A stretch of 34,008 nucleotides of DNA from Bacteroidales bacterium (GTDB lineage: Bacteria > Bacteroidota > Bacteroidia > Bacteroidales > UBA10428), in contig JAFGOR010000093.1 in NCBI GenBank assembly GCA_016926375.1, forward strand, positions 1 through 34,008. Reading direction: 5' to 3'. A model generated the notes under the pieces. It was not told where the DNA came from. It searched no databases and saw only the letters and a list, made by a program, of their open reading frames with translations. The position numbers were made by a program, and so were the translations under genes. Position 1 is the stretch's first letter. Each line of letters begins with the position of its first letter. This document shows, one piece after another, positions 34,004 to 34,008 of this stretch.

Positions 34004-34008
34004 TAATA

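Larger units (their letters stand above)
33499..34008. other. Gene-free 510-bp region rich in short repeats
   Basis: No supported coding region is seen. The region holds the DUF177 promoter, short tandem repeats (33592-33634), a small hairpin (TCCCGCA 33694-33700 with TGCGGGA 33705-33711), a pair of 17-base direct repeats, a 21-base inverted repeat, and a possible promoter at the right edge. Open frames crossing it consist of the palindrome read through. Confidence 0.7.

Overview
The window looks like a chromosomal segment of a Bacteroidota bacterium (Bacteroidales/Marinilabiliales-like; the exact lineage cannot be read from the sequence). The evidence is the gene set: bactofilin-atpZ-atpBEFHAG, a DUF177-rpmF-plsX-fabH cluster, PorT-like outer-membrane barrels, and HemD and CtpA of Bacteroidetes type. 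Further support comes from -7 boxes of the form TAnnTTTG, frequent TTG/GTG starts, and GCCTGCC/GGCAGGC-rich intergenic palindromes. No tRNA, rRNA, CRISPR array or transposase gene was seen.

Layout. 1-2838 (+): 3' part of hemD, a small Cys-rich protein and a CtpA/S41 protease. 2844-4416 (-): class IV aminotransferase and a TonB-like envelope protein. 4529-7393 (+): a large predicted surface/periplasmic protein joining an HExxH gluzincin domain, a TolB-like beta-propeller and a C-terminal barrel. 7439-14362 (-): rnpA overlapped by an orphan histidine kinase, an AsmA-like protein and a hybrid histidine kinase. 14526-17160 (-): an ECF sigma factor, its membrane anti-sigma factor and an outer-membrane barrel protein. 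17217-22737 (-): a compact cassette of LolA-like carrier, two FtsX/MacB-type permeases, a LolD-like ATPase and a porin-like barrel. 22881-24320 (-): GT39-like membrane glycosyltransferase. 24379-30501 (-): F-type ATP synthase operon without atpD/atpC, led by bactofilin, atpZ and an AtpI-like gene. 30628-33498 (-): fabH, plsX, rpmF and DUF177. 33499-34008: no gene, but a dense patch of palindromes and short repeats.

The two most informative systems are these. (1) The ECF module: the sigma gene and the barrel gene each have an upstream GTAACTTT...CGTC promoter (spacing 16 and 17 nt from GTAAC to CGTC), which suggests that the sigma factor transcribes itself and the barrel gene. The barrel carries three exact-length 19-residue repeats in its periplasmic N-terminus, and the anti-sigma factor seems to carry a duplicated cytoplasmic domain. 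(2) The LolA-like/ABC/barrel cassette, which has the parts of a trans-envelope lipid or lipoprotein export route.

Housekeeping operons show regulatory structure: a near-perfect Bacteroidota promoter (TTTG-N19-TACTTTTG) before DUF177, a hairpin plus U-run between atpE and atpF, and dispersed palindromes between fabH and bactofilin and between atpG and the glycosyltransferase.
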